Part shown: piece by piece, positions 1 to 8,701 of the stretch
How the letters are laid out: each line of letters opens with the position of its first letter
Position numbering within the stretch: position 1 is the first letter of the stretch
NCBI GenBank assembly: GCA_963691835.1
Contig: OY829383.1
Coordinates: forward strand, 2,046,001-2,110,000
Reading direction: 5' to 3'
Length of the DNA: 64,000 nt
DNA from: G963691835 sp963691835
GTDB taxonomy: Bacteria; Pseudomonadota; Alphaproteobacteria; Thalassobaculales; Thalassobaculaceae
Position numbers and translations under genes: made by a program
The notes under the pieces: model-generated
What the model saw: only the letters and a program-made list of their open reading frames with translations
Told to the model about the DNA's origin: nothing
Database searches by the model: none

Positions 1-1169
1 AGGACGCGTCCTTCCAGCCATTCCAGGAAAGCGCCGCCCGCCGTCGATACGTAGCTGAAGCGGTCGGTGACCTTCGCCATGTTGAGGGCTGCGACCGTAT
101 CGCCCCCTCCCGCGACCGACACCATGCTGCCTGCTTCCGTCCGCTCTGCCACTGCGCGCGCCACCGCGACGGTTCCGGCCTCGAACGGCGGTGTCTCGAA
201 CCCACCCAAGGGGCCGTTCCAGCACACCGTGCGAACGTCGGACAAACTCTCGATCACCGCCTCCGCCGTTGCTGGGCCAATATCCAGGATCATGTGATCT
301 TCTGGCACGGATAAAACCGGAACGACGCGGGTGTTCGCATCCGCTGCGAAACGATCGGCGACGACCGCGTCGGTTTGCAGGATGATCGTGCATCCCGCCG
401 CTTCCGCCTTCGCTCGGATCTCTCTCGCTGTATCCGCCAAATCCCGCTCGGCTAGCGAGGTTCCGATCTGGTGCCCGTCCGCGTAAAGGAAGGTATTCGC
501 CATGCCGCCACCGATCAGCAGGCGATCCGCTCTCGTCACCAGGTGTCCCAGAAGATCGAGCTTGGTCGATACCTTTGCACCGCCCACGACGGCCAGCATC
601 GGCCGCTCAGGCGCTTCAAGCGCCTTGGAGAGGGCAGTCAGTTCCGCCTCCATGAGGCGCCCGGCAAAGGACGGCAGGCGCCGCGCGATCCCATCAATGG
701 AGGCGTGAGCCCGGTGTGCCGCCGAGAAGGCATCGTTCACATAAACATCCGCCAACCCAGCCAAGGCATCCGCGAACGCAGCATCATTCGCTTCTTCTCC
801 GGTGTCGAACCGCAGATTTTCCAGAAGCGCAATCCCGCCTTCCGGCAAAGCGTCGATTGTCGAGGCGGTCTCAGGGCCGACCGTTTCCGCACAGAAGGCA
901 ACCTCCCGGCCGCCCAAGGCCGACGATAGCGGCGTCACCAACGGGCGCAGCGACATCTCCGGTACCACCTTGCCCTTCGGTCGGCCGAAATGGGACGCGA
1001 TGATCACTTTTGCGCCGGCATCCGCCAATTCGGACACTGTCGGAGCCGCGCGGTCGATCCGGGTGGTGTCGGAAACCGCTCCGCCGCTCATCGGTACATT
1101 CAGATCAAGGCGCAGGAAAACACGGCGCCCTTTCGCGTCGAGTTGGTCAAGGGAGGGGATCGCAGACAT
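1..1169 (-). CDS. pgk: Phosphoglycerate kinase, 3' end beyond window
   Basis: Glycolytic and gluconeogenic cytosolic enzyme that transfers phosphate between 1,3-bisphosphoglycerate and ADP. Translating the minus strand from the ATG at 1169 gives about 389 residues without a stop before the window edge; the family is about 395-400 residues, so only a few C-terminal residues are missing. The N-terminus carries the substrate-binding segment FLRLDLNVPM, followed by SHFGRPKG, NDAFSAAHR and VVGGAKVSTK. Near the C-terminus lie the nucleotide-binding motif WNGPLGGFE and the glycine-rich VAGGGDT. It lies downstream of rho on the same strand with a gap of about 105 bases. Family assignment is secure. 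Confidence 0.95.
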   Translation of the reverse strand, partial: MSAIPSLDQLDAKGRRVFLRLDLNVPMSGGAVSDTTRIDRAAPTVSELADAGAKVIIASHFGRPKGKVVPEMSLRPLVTPLSSALGGREVAFCAETVGPETASTIDALPEGGIALLENLRFDTGEEANDAAFADALAGLADVYVNDAFSAAHRAHASIDGIARRLPSFAGRLMEAELTALSKALEAPERPMLAVVGGAKVSTKLDLLGHLVTRADRLLIGGGMANTFLYADGHQIGTSLAERDLADTAREIRAKAEAAGCTIILQTDAVVADRFAADANTRVVPVLSVPEDHMILDIGPATAEAVIESLSDVRTVCWNGPLGGFETPPFEAGTVAVARAVAERTEAGSMVSVAGGGDTVAALNMAKVTDRFSYVSTAGGAFLEWLEGRV

Positions 1170-1274
1170 GGGGACTCCGGCGGCTGAGCAGGCTCACCGC
1201 TGACATCGCATGGGTGGATGGTTCTGACAACCGCGGGGCCAACGCAGTGTCCGTTAAGCCCCGGTCCGCGATGG

Positions 1275-2537
1275 CTAAGAATTCATCGCGTCGAAGAAGT
1301 CGGCGTTGTTCTTGGAGTGCTTCAGCTTGTCGAGCAGGAACTCCATCGCATCGACAGTGCCCATCTGGGAGAGGATACGGCGGAGGACCCACATCTTCGA
1401 CAGCGTGGCCTTGTCCACCAGAAGCTCTTCCTTCCGGGTCCCGGACTTGGTGATGTCGATCGCCGGGAAGGTCCGCTTGTCGGAGATCTTGCGGTCAAGG
1501 ATTGTCTCGGAGTTACCCGTACCCTTGAACTCTTCGAAGATGACCTCATCCATGCGGGAGCCGGTCTCGATCAGCGCGGTCGCGATGATGGTCAGCGACC
1601 CGCCCTCCTCGATGTTCCGGGCTGCACCGAAGAACCGCTTCGGCCGCTGAAGGGCATTGGCGTCCACACCGCCGGTCAGCACCTTGCCCGATGACGGCAC
1701 CACGGTGTTGTAGGCACGGGCCAGACGGGTGATGGAATCCAGGAGGATCACGACGTCACGCTTATGCTCGACAAGGCGCTTCGCCTTTTCGATCACCATC
1801 TCCGTGACCTGCACGTGCCGTGTCGCCGGCTCATCAAAGGTGGAGCTGATGACCTCACCCTTCACCGAGCGGGCCATGTCGGTCACTTCCTCCGGCCGCT
1901 CATCAATCAGCAGCACGATCAGATAGACCTCGGGATGGTTCTCCGCGATGGAGTGAGCGATGTTCTGCAGCATCACCGTTTTACCGGTCCGCGGCGGGGC
2001 GGTGATCAGACCACGCTGACCTTTGCCGAGCGGTGCGATCAGATCGATGACGCGGGTGGTAAAGTCCTGCTGCCGGTCGGTCGGCTTCTCTAGCTCAAGC
2101 CGCAACCGTTCATCCGGGTAAAGCGGGGTCAAGTTGTCGAAGTTGATCCGGTGGCGGACAACCTCGGGATCCTCGAAGTTGATCTTATTGACCTTGAGCA
2201 GGGCGAAGTACCGCTCACCATCCTTGGGGGAGCGGATTTGGCCGTCGACCGTGTCGCCGGTCAGAAGACCGAAGCGCCGTACCTGGCTGGGAGAGACGTA
2301 GATGTCATCCGGGCCGGGAAGATAGTTACTCTCCGGCGATCGCAGGAAGCCAAACCCGTCTGGGAGGACTTCAAGCACGCCCTGTCCATAGATTGGGACG
2401 TCATTCTCGGCCAACTGCTTGAGGATCGCGAACATCATGTCCTGCTTTCGCAGCAGGCTCGCGTTCTCGATTTCTAGCTCTTCGGCATAGGCGAGCAGAT
2501 CCGTGGGAGATTTCGCCTTGAGCTCTTGCAAATGCAT
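1275..2537 (-). CDS. rho: Transcription termination factor Rho
   Basis: Hexameric RNA-dependent ATPase and helicase that terminates transcription. The 420-residue product has the usual length without a large insertion. The N-terminal helical domain (about 1-45) is followed by a cold-shock-like primary RNA-binding domain with GFGFLRSPE near residue 61. The Walker A motif APPRTGKT is near residue 180 and the Walker B strand VVILLDSITRLARAYN follows about 80 residues later. The Q-loop/R-loop region and the C-terminal ILSQMG segment are intact. It follows hemJ after about 210 bases, so it probably has its own promoter or leader; rho genes are commonly autoregulated, though no leader structure is obvious here. 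Confidence 0.97.
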   Translation of the reverse strand: MHLQELKAKSPTDLLAYAEELEIENASLLRKQDMMFAILKQLAENDVPIYGQGVLEVLPDGFGFLRSPESNYLPGPDDIYVSPSQVRRFGLLTGDTVDGQIRSPKDGERYFALLKVNKINFEDPEVVRHRINFDNLTPLYPDERLRLELEKPTDRQQDFTTRVIDLIAPLGKGQRGLITAPPRTGKTVMLQNIAHSIAENHPEVYLIVLLIDERPEEVTDMARSVKGEVISSTFDEPATRHVQVTEMVIEKAKRLVEHKRDVVILLDSITRLARAYNTVVPSSGKVLTGGVDANALQRPKRFFGAARNIEEGGSLTIIATALIETGSRMDEVIFEEFKGTGNSETILDRKISDKRTFPAIDITKSGTRKEELLVDKATLSKMWVLRRILSQMGTVDAMEFLLDKLKHSKNNADFFDAMNS

Positions 2538-2664
2538 CGTCTGGGATGCCCGATTACTGGTTGTCGTATGGGTTCTGAACGCCGAGACCGGTGGTCGGTT
2601 CTGCTAGGCGTATCGGAAATATTGGGGGACGAAACACAGGTCCCGCGACCCGTGTCGCTTTCGG

Positions 2665-2693
2665 GACTTACAGAACCCGGCGGATCAAGTCAA
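2665..2693 (-). promoter_or_regulatory. Possible sigma70-like promoter for rho
   Basis: Reading the minus strand, TTGACT (2688-2693) is followed after 17 bases by TAAGTC (2665-2670). The -35 is a five-of-six match but the -10 is poor. It lies in the 213-base gap between hemJ and rho, about 130 bases upstream of the rho start. Nothing else promoter-like stands out in this gap. Confidence 0.3.
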
Positions 2694-2750
2694 ACGAATA
2701 TCCGTCCTTTTAAACATCAATTGTATGGCAGCGTTGTCGAGTTCGAACCC

Positions 2751-3176
2751 TTAGAAGGGTTTAACGATGACGAGAATGACGACGACCACCATGAGCACCG
2801 TCGGAACTTCGTTCAGAACCCGGTAGAAGGTATGGGATTTGGTGTTGCTGTCGGCTTCAAAACGCTTCCGGATTGCCGCCAGATACCCGTGAATGCCCGC
2901 CATCGCGAACACGCATGCCAGCTTCGCGTGCATCCAAGGCTCCGACATCCAGTCCGGAATCAACCAAAGAAGCCAAAACCCAAACACGAAGGACGCGATC
3001 ATCGCCGGCGTCATGATCGCCTTGAGAAGCCGCCGCTCCATCACCTTGAACGTCTCCGAAAGCTCGGAGCCCGGCTCCGCGTTGGCGTGATAGACGTAGA
3101 GACGTGGCAGATAGAGGATTCCAGCCATCCAGGCGATGACGCTGATCACATGCAACGCCTTGACCCACTCGTACAT
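2751..3176 (-). CDS. hemJ: Protoporphyrinogen IX oxidase, HemJ family
   Basis: Inner-membrane enzyme for the penultimate step of haem synthesis, oxidation of protoporphyrinogen IX. The 141-residue protein has the family length and four hydrophobic segments (about 7-27, 53-75, 84-102 and 120-140). The N-terminal helix carries the conserved histidine in KALHVISVIAWMAG, a position essential in characterised HemJ proteins. It starts 14 bases after the hemE stop on the same strand, so the two haem genes are almost certainly cotranscribed. The C-terminus ends in a run of valines and isoleucines, consistent with a final membrane helix. Confidence 0.92.
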   Translation of the reverse strand: MYEWVKALHVISVIAWMAGILYLPRLYVYHANAEPGSELSETFKVMERRLLKAIMTPAMIASFVFGFWLLWLIPDWMSEPWMHAKLACVFAMAGIHGYLAAIRKRFEADSNTKSHTFYRVLNEVPTVLMVVVVILVIVKPF

Positions 3177-3190
3177 GGTTGCCGGTCCCC

Positions 3191-4240
3191 TCAGCTCGCT
3201 GCGGGGTCCGGGGTCGACCGGATCGTTTCGATCAAAGCAGTCACATGATCGGGGTTGGTCTTGGGAATGATCCCATGCCCGAGGTTGAAGATGAAGGGAC
3301 CCTGGCCAAACCCGTCAAGGACAGCGCCAATCTCCCGGCGCATGCCTTCTCCGCCTGCCACAAGGGCGATTGGATCCATGTTTCCCTGAACGGGCTTCAG
3401 GCTTTGGATATGCTCAGCCGCCCAGGTGACGGGCACGCTTGCATCCACTGCGACCGCATCTACCCCTGTTTCTGTCGCATAGCGCACGTAGAGCGGGCCG
3501 GCCCCCCTCGGAAAGCCGAGTATCGGGATGTCAGGATGCGATGCCTTGAGCCGGGAAACGATGGTCTTCGCGGGCTCGATCACACACATCTCGAACGCGG
3601 TCGCTGGCACGGCACCCGCCCAGCTGTCGAAGATCTTCACGGCGTTCGCGCCCGCATCGATCTGCTGTTGCAGATACCGAACCGTTCCCTCGGTCACGAT
3701 CGACAATAACTGCCGGAAACTCTCCGGGTCCTTGAACAGCCATTCTTTCGTCGTCTCGAACGCCCGGCTCGTGCCGCCTTCGATCATGTAGGTCACAACC
3801 GTCCAGGGTGCGCCTGCAAAGCCGATGAGGGCTTTATCGTCGAACAGCCTGGAGCGGACCTGACGCACGGTCTCAGCGACGGGGGCGAGATGCTCCGTCA
3901 CGCGGTCCACGCTCAGTGTTGAAAGGTCTTCGGGTCCCTTCAAGGCACCCAGAACCGGCCCGGTCCCTTCGATGAACTTCACATCCATGCCAAGACCGTC
4001 CGGCACGACAAGGATATCTGAGAACAGGATCGCTGCATCCAGGTCGAACCGGTCGATCGGCTGAATGGTAACCTCGGCCGCTTTGTCCGGCGTGTAGCAG
4101 AGATCCAGGAAGGAACCCGTATCCGCCCGAACGGCCCGATACTCCGGCAGGTACCGTCCTGCCTGGCGCATCAACCAGATGGGTGGCGGCCAGCTGCGTT
4201 CTCCTATCACGGTGGAGACAAAACGAGAGCGTCTGGTCAT
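3191..4240 (-). CDS. hemE: Uroporphyrinogen decarboxylase
   Basis: Cytosolic haem enzyme that removes four carboxylates from uroporphyrinogen III to give coproporphyrinogen III. I chose the ATG at 4240 (349 residues, the family length); an in-frame ATG at 4285 would add 15 poorly conserved residues. Both family signatures are present: WLMRQAGRYLPEYR near the N-terminus and GFAGAPWTVVTYMIEGG in the middle, with the catalytic aspartate in LFSDILV. The C-terminal FNLGHGI is also typical. It is the first gene of a hemE-hemJ unit and borders the candidate replication origin, a position seen in several alphaproteobacteria. Confidence 0.96.
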   Translation of the reverse strand: MTRRSRFVSTVIGERSWPPPIWLMRQAGRYLPEYRAVRADTGSFLDLCYTPDKAAEVTIQPIDRFDLDAAILFSDILVVPDGLGMDVKFIEGTGPVLGALKGPEDLSTLSVDRVTEHLAPVAETVRQVRSRLFDDKALIGFAGAPWTVVTYMIEGGTSRAFETTKEWLFKDPESFRQLLSIVTEGTVRYLQQQIDAGANAVKIFDSWAGAVPATAFEMCVIEPAKTIVSRLKASHPDIPILGFPRGAGPLYVRYATETGVDAVAVDASVPVTWAAEHIQSLKPVQGNMDPIALVAGGEGMRREIGAVLDGFGQGPFIFNLGHGIIPKTNPDHVTALIETIRSTPDPAAS

Positions 4241-4642
4241 GGGAGAGCTTTCGGTCCAGTGGATACGGTTCCTTCTTATAAACATAGATTTTTAAAAAGA
4301 TGATGGGGAAGAGGCTGTTGCGGTGAGTCCTGGGGATGCTTTTCCGCTCAATGCTTCTCCCGCGAGTCGTCCACAAGAGAAACAAACCTTTGGTCATCCG
4401 GGGACAACCTGTCGACAAGACGTGAGACCGCTGGCCCACGGCTGCTCCTAACAGTGGGGAAACCGGGGGTCGATCATCCGCACACAGCTTCCGCATTCTT
4501 TACGCATCTGGTGCGGCGAGGTTGTTCACGGCGGGACAAGAGGTTTGACACGGGAGGGGCTTCCGGGCACGGATCGCGGTGAGGGGGAGAAAGGCGGAAG
4601 TTCTTCACAAACGCTCCCCCGTTCATCCACCGGAGCCTGTCG
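4241..4642. other. Candidate chromosomal origin (oriC) between hemE and ppsR
   Basis: About 400 bases without a convincing gene separate the divergent hemE and ppsR. An AT-rich patch at roughly 4268-4300, in GC-rich surroundings, could be a DNA unwinding element. Five DnaA-box-like nonamers are visible: GTATCCACT (minus, 4258-4266), TCGTCCACA (4367-4375), TTGTCGACA (minus, 4410-4418), TTGTTCACG (4522-4530) and TTCTTCACA (4601-4609). They match TTATNCACA at seven or eight of nine positions and none is perfect. The alphaproteobacterial origin is next to hemE in Caulobacter, which supports the call. The region must also hold the divergent promoters of both genes. Confidence 0.5.
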
Positions 4643-5470
4643 ATGGCCGCGCCGTCAGAGATCCATCTTCACCTCGTCTCCGACGCGACCGGAGAGACCA
4701 ATCACCAGGTCGCCCGGGCGGCCATGGCCCAGTTTCAAGGCGTCAGGCCGAAAGAGCATGTGTGGTCCCTTGTCCGCACCGAAAGTCATATTGACAAGAT
4801 TCTCAACGCATTGGAGGCCTATCCGGGCCCGGTCCTGTTTACCCTTGTCGACCCGGCCCTCCGCCAGCGCCTGGAGGATGGGTGTCGGCGGGCGGGTGTG
4901 CGGAGCGTGTCGATCCTGGATCCGATCCTGAAGACGCTGGGTGAAGTGCTCGGCCGCGAGACGTTGGCCCGGCCCGGCGGTCAGCACGAAATGGACGCGG
5001 CCTACTTCGACCGGATCGCGGCGATGGACTACACTCTGGCCCATGATGACGGCCAGATGGTCCATGACCTGGAGAACGCGGACATCGTCATCGTCGGCGT
5101 GTCCCGAACATCGAAGACACCGACGTCGCTCTACCTTGCAAACCGTGGCTACAAGGTCGCCAATATTCCGATTGTTCCGAACGTGCAGCTTCCGGCCGAG
5201 CTGACCTACAAGACAGCTCCGTTCATTGTGGCCCTGACAAACGACCCGACCCGGCTGTCGCAGATCCGGCGGAACCGCATGCTGATGCTGAATCAGGAGA
5301 CGGACACCGACTATGTGGACATCGAGGAGGTCCGCCAGGAAGTGGCGGAGGCGCGCCGGATGTTCGCCCGCAATGGCTGGCCAGTCATCGATGTGACCCG
5401 CCGTTCAATTGAGGAAACGGCCGCCGCCGTCCTCCAACGTTACGACCGCCATCAAGAGAAGAAGCAGTGA
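4643..5470 (+). CDS. ppsR: PPDK/PEP synthetase regulatory protein (PpsR, DUF299)
   Basis: Bifunctional kinase and phosphorylase that inactivates pyruvate, phosphate dikinase or PEP synthetase by ADP-dependent threonine phosphorylation and reactivates it by Pi-dependent dephosphorylation. The 275-residue protein has the family N-terminus (HLHLVSDATGETNHQVARA) and the central P-loop-like motif VGVSRTSKTPTSLYLAN near residue 155. Its expected target is the PpdK at 43668-46337, which has the TSH motif. The last bases overlap the GTG start of the Maf-like gene, so the ppsR-maf-coaE-dnaQ genes are probably one operon. Confidence 0.95.
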   Translation: MAAPSEIHLHLVSDATGETNHQVARAAMAQFQGVRPKEHVWSLVRTESHIDKILNALEAYPGPVLFTLVDPALRQRLEDGCRRAGVRSVSILDPILKTLGEVLGRETLARPGGQHEMDAAYFDRIAAMDYTLAHDDGQMVHDLENADIVIVGVSRTSKTPTSLYLANRGYKVANIPIVPNVQLPAELTYKTAPFIVALTNDPTRLSQIRRNRMLMLNQETDTDYVDIEEVRQEVAEARRMFARNGWPVIDVTRRSIEETAAAVLQRYDRHQEKKQ

Positions 5471-6111
5471 CCGATCAAGATCCCTCCACCAACCCCATCC
5501 CCGGAGAGACCCCCAGCCATCGGGTTGTTCTGGCTTCTGGCAGCAAGGTGCGCGCGTCAATGCTGCGGGCTGCTGGTGTACCGGTTGAAATCCGCGCCGC
5601 CGGCGTCGATGAGGCGGCTGTCCGCGACAGCATGAAGGCCGAAGGCGCGTCGACCGCGGATACGGCGACGGCGCTGGCGGAGCTCAAGGCGCTTCATGTC
5701 TCCCGGGCTTTCCCCGGCGCCTTTGTCATCGGCGCCGACCAAATGCTCGATTGCGGTGGTGTGTGGTTTGAGAAGGCGCCGGACCGGGATCATGCCCGCG
5801 CCCAGCTTCAGGCTCTCCGGGGCCGAGATCATACCTTGGTGTCCAGCGCCATCGTGGTCCGGGACGGGGCGCGGATCTGGCACCACTCCGACAAGACGCG
5901 GATGACGGTTCGCCCGTTCAGCGACGCGTTCCTTGACCAGTATTTGGACGCGGCGGGGGGGGATATTCTCGACTCCGTCGGTTGCTACCACCTGGAGGGT
6001 CTGGGCGCGCAGCTTTTCAGCCGGGTGGAGGGAGACTTCTTCACGGTCCTCGGCCTGCCCCTCTTGCCACTGCTGGATTTTCTGCGCCAGCACGGCATCC
6101 TCGCGCGCTGA
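5467..6111 (+). CDS. Maf-like nucleoside triphosphate pyrophosphatase
   Basis: Maf/YceF/YhdE-type enzyme that hydrolyses non-canonical or methylated NTPs to monophosphates. The GTG start overlaps the ppsR stop. The first 20 residues are a non-conserved tail; the family start is VVLASGSKVRASML, where the usual SxSPRR motif reads SGSKVRA, an atypical form shared by some alphaproteobacterial homologues. The acidic motif GADQML is present near residue 95, and the C-terminal region has the expected GCYHLEGLGAQLF and EGDFFTVLGLP. Length 214 is normal allowing for the tail. In many alphaproteobacteria aroE follows; here coaE follows after 12 bases. Confidence 0.85.
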   Translation: MTDQDPSTNPIPGETPSHRVVLASGSKVRASMLRAAGVPVEIRAAGVDEAAVRDSMKAEGASTADTATALAELKALHVSRAFPGAFVIGADQMLDCGGVWFEKAPDRDHARAQLQALRGRDHTLVSSAIVVRDGARIWHHSDKTRMTVRPFSDAFLDQYLDAAGGDILDSVGCYHLEGLGAQLFSRVEGDFFTVLGLPLLPLLDFLRQHGILAR

Positions 6112-6123
6112 GGGCGGCACGGC

Positions 6124-6774
6124 ATGTGGGTGCTGGGTCTGACCGGGTCGATCGGCATGGGAAAGTCCACCGCGTCCACCATGCTGCGGCGCCTCGGCGT
6201 GCCGATGCATGATGCGGATGCCAGCGTCCATCGCCTGACGGGAAAGGGCGGGGCCGCCGTTCCGTTGATCGACGCCGCCTTCCCGGGTGTTGTGAAAGAC
6301 GGGGCGGTTGACCGTCAGGCCCTGGGTCAGGCGGTGTTCGGTGATCCGGCAGCGCTCAAGCGGCTGGAACGTATTCTGCACCCCCTGGTCGGCGGCTTAC
6401 GAGATCGGTTTCTCGCGCGCGCCCGGCGGGAGCGGCGGCGCATCGTCGGCCTCGATGTACCCCTTCTGCTGGAAACGGGTGGAGAGCGGTATTGCGATGT
6501 GGTCGTCGTTATTTCCGCCCCGCCGTTTCTCCAGCGCGCCCGGGTTCTGGCAAGACCGGGGATGACCGAAGAGAAGCTGGCCGGTATTCTGGCCCGGCAA
6601 ATGCCCGATCACCGGAAACGGCGGCGGGCGGATGTGGTCGTGCCCTCCGGTCTTGGCCGGGCGGTGACCTACCGGGCGCTGGCCCGTCTGGTCCGCGACG
6701 TCTCCAAAGGCCAGTTCCGCCGCCGGCCGAAAGGCCCCTTCAAGACAAGGAAGATGCCCCATGGCCGTGCGTGA
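6124..6774 (+). CDS. coaE: Dephospho-CoA kinase
   Basis: Last enzyme of coenzyme A synthesis; phosphorylates the 3'-hydroxyl of dephospho-CoA using ATP. The P-loop LTGSIGMGKST is at residues 5-15, followed by the family segment VPMHDADA and the DVPLLLETG motif near residue 115. Length 216 is typical, with a basic C-terminal tail that overlaps the start of dnaQ by 14 bases. It lies in the ppsR-maf-coaE-dnaQ run. The usual neighbour aroE is absent between maf and coaE. Confidence 0.94.
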   Translation: MWVLGLTGSIGMGKSTASTMLRRLGVPMHDADASVHRLTGKGGAAVPLIDAAFPGVVKDGAVDRQALGQAVFGDPAALKRLERILHPLVGGLRDRFLARARRERRRIVGLDVPLLLETGGERYCDVVVVISAPPFLQRARVLARPGMTEEKLAGILARQMPDHRKRRRADVVVPSGLGRAVTYRALARLVRDVSKGQFRRRPKGPFKTRKMPHGRA

Positions 6775-7453
6775 GATCGCCCTCGATACCGAGACCACAG
6801 GCCTTGATCCCAATACCGGGCACCGGGTGATCGAGATCGGCGCGGTCGAGATGATCAACCGCATGCCGACCGAGAACCGCTACCACCAGTACATCAACCC
6901 GGAGCGGGAAGTGGACGAGGGGGCCGTCGCCATCCACGGCATCACGACGGAAAGTCTGGCCGACAAACCGAAATTCGCGGAAATCGCCCCCGCGTTTCTT
7001 GACTTCATCGGCGACGCCAAGCTGGTGATCCACAACGCCCGCTTCGACATGGCGTTTCTGAACGCGGAACTCGGCCGACTGGACACCGAGCTTCTGCCCA
7101 TGGATAGGGCCATCGACACGCTGATGATCGCCCGGCGCAGATTCCCGGGCGCCCAGGCCAGCCTGGACGCGTTGTGCCGCCGGTTCGAGATCGACAACAC
7201 CCACCGCGACCTCCACGGCGCGCTGGTGGATGCGGACCTTCTGGCTAGCGTCTATCTGGAACTCACCGGCGGCCGCCAAGCCGCCCTGGACCTCGCCGCC
7301 AGCGAAGGCGATAGCGGCACGGACGAGACCGAGATCGAGACAACGGCCGCCAACATCCGCCCCCCCCGGCCCCACGCGCCGACAGAGGAGGAAATGGCCG
7401 CCCACGCGGCGTTCCTCGCCGGCCTCAAAGACCCGATCTGGTCGCGGGCGTAA
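6761..7453 (+). CDS. dnaQ: DNA polymerase III subunit epsilon (proofreading exonuclease)
   Basis: 3'-5' exonuclease subunit of the replicative polymerase. DEDDh-family motifs are in order: LDTETTGLDP at residues 8-17, HNARFDMAFL near residue 90 and HRDLHGALVDADLLA near residue 148, with the catalytic histidine and aspartate. Length is 230, and the C-terminal third (about 175-230) is the usual low-conservation region linking to the polymerase alpha subunit. It overlaps coaE by 14 bases and ends before the convergent ribosomal operon terminator. In many related genomes secB is next to dnaQ; here secB is about 44 kb away. Confidence 0.94.
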   Translation: MAVREIALDTETTGLDPNTGHRVIEIGAVEMINRMPTENRYHQYINPEREVDEGAVAIHGITTESLADKPKFAEIAPAFLDFIGDAKLVIHNARFDMAFLNAELGRLDTELLPMDRAIDTLMIARRRFPGAQASLDALCRRFEIDNTHRDLHGALVDADLLASVYLELTGGRQAALDLAASEGDSGTDETEIETTAANIRPPRPHAPTEEEMAAHAAFLAGLKDPIWSRA

Positions 7454-7472
7454 GCCACAAACGTTAGGTCAC

Positions 7473-7509
7473 AAAAGGAAAAGCCCGGCTCCGCGAGGGA
7501 ACCGGGCCT
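7473..7509 (-). terminator. Rho-independent terminator of the rplS operon
   Basis: On the minus strand GCCCGG (7502-7507) pairs with CCGGGC (7483-7488) around a 13-base loop and is followed by the T-rich tract TTTTCCTTTT. It sits about 20 bases past the rplS stop. The other strand lacks a good T-run, so it mainly serves the minus-strand operon. Confidence 0.8.
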
Positions 7510-7529
7510 TAAAAACCTGTGCCGTTTGG

Positions 7530-7931
7530 TTACGCCGACGGGCGGGCCTCGGCGGCTGCCTTTTTCGGCGGCGTGGTCTTCTTCTCGGCGATGCGGGCGG
7601 CCTTACCCGTCCGGCCGCGGAGGTAGTAGAGCTTCGCGCGGCGAACGCGGCCACGGCGGACCACCGTGATCTTGGCGAGGCGCGGGGAGTACAGCGGGAA
7701 CACACGCTCCACACCCTCACCGTAGGAGATCTTCCGAACGGTGAAGGAGGAGTTGAGGCCCGCGTTCCGCCGGGCGATGCACACGCCCTCGAACGCCTGG
7801 ATCCGCTCGCGCGTGCCTTCGACGACCTTCACGTCGATGCGAAGGGTGTCGCCCGGACCAAACTCCGGCACCTCACGTTCGCCGGCGAGTTTCTCGACCT
7901 GCTCTTTCTCGAGTTCCTGGACGATGTTCAT
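7530..7931 (-). CDS. rplS: 50S ribosomal protein L19
   Basis: Large-subunit protein at the 30S/50S interface. The 133-residue product begins MNIVQELEKEQ and contains the family core (GDTLRIDVKVVEGTRERIQ, then FEGVCIARRNAG) and the RRGRVRRAKLYYLR segment. The last 20 or so residues are a Lys/Ala-rich extension (EKKTTPPKKAAAEARPSA), common in alphaproteobacterial L19. Its ATG overlaps the trmD stop by four bases, placing it last in ffh-rpsP-rimM-trmD-rplS, and a hairpin terminator follows. Confidence 0.97.
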   Translation of the reverse strand: MNIVQELEKEQVEKLAGEREVPEFGPGDTLRIDVKVVEGTRERIQAFEGVCIARRNAGLNSSFTVRKISYGEGVERVFPLYSPRLAKITVVRRGRVRRAKLYYLRGRTGKAARIAEKKTTPPKKAAAEARPSA

Positions 7932-8701
7932 CTTCCCGTCTCCGTCTTTGCTGGGCGGCCTGTCGGTGCCCGTCTGTCTGCCATCTCATTCCGGCCCGCC
8001 TGATACCGGTCCCAAAGGTCCGGCCGGCGGCGCCGCGTGATCTCTTCCGCCTGCTGGCGCCGCCACTCACGGATACGGCCGTGATGGCCCGACAACAGAA
8101 CCTCGGGGATCGGGTGGTCTTCCCACTCCCGAGGCTGGGTGTAGAGCGGATACTCCAGGAGACCCGCCTCAAAACTCTCTTCCGCCAGCCCGTCCTCGGC
8201 GCCCATGACACCCGGCAGCAACCGGATGCAGGCGTCCAGCAGGGTTAGAGCCGCCGGCTCGCCGCCTGAGAGGACATAGTCCCCCAGGCTGACTTCCTCC
8301 AGACCCCGCGCATCGATCACACGCTGATCCAGCCCTTCATAGCGCCCGCAGATCACAACGATCCCGGGTTCCGACGCGAACGCCCGGGCGAGGTCCTGAT
8401 CGAACCGCCGCCCCCGGGGCGAGAGATATACGCGTCGGCCTGGTGCGTCCGCCACGGCGTCGATTGCCGCCGCCATCACGTCGGGGCGCATGACCATGCC
8501 AGCGCCCCCGCCGAACGGCGTGTCGTCGACGGACCGGTGCTTATCGCGCGCGAAGTCGCGAATGTCCAGCGTATTCAGCGCCCAAATGCCCCGTTCGCGC
8601 GCCTTGGACGCCAGGGAGTGACCCAGCGTTCCCGGGAACATTTCCGGGAACAGGGTCAGCACCGTCGCCTGCCAGGGATCCGCCGTCACCGCGCCGCTCA
8701 T
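7928..8701 (-). CDS. trmD: tRNA (guanine-N1)-methyltransferase TrmD
   Basis: SPOUT methyltransferase that makes m1G37 in tRNAs to prevent +1 frameshifting. It has the signatures GGGAGMVMRPD, ICGRYEGLDQRVID and the trefoil-knot segment GDYVLSGGEPA, where S-adenosylmethionine binds. Length 257 is slightly above the bacterial average because of a short C-terminal tail rich in Arg and Thr. It overlaps rimM and rplS by four bases each, consistent with translational coupling. Confidence 0.96.
   Translation of the reverse strand: MSGAVTADPWQATVLTLFPEMFPGTLGHSLASKARERGIWALNTLDIRDFARDKHRSVDDTPFGGGAGMVMRPDVMAAAIDAVADAPGRRVYLSPRGRRFDQDLARAFASEPGIVVICGRYEGLDQRVIDARGLEEVSLGDYVLSGGEPAALTLLDACIRLLPGVMGAEDGLAEESFEAGLLEYPLYTQPREWEDHPIPEVLLSGHHGRIREWRRQQAEEITRRRRPDLWDRYQAGRNEMADRRAPTGRPAKTETGR

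Noticed and set aside
2736..2750. GTTCGAACCC resembling a tRNA T-loop
   Set aside because: The flanking bases do not pair into a T-stem, and no acceptor or anticodon arm is found nearby.
4575..4796. Short plus-strand frames before ppsR
   Set aside because: They overlap ppsR out of frame and lack conserved motifs.
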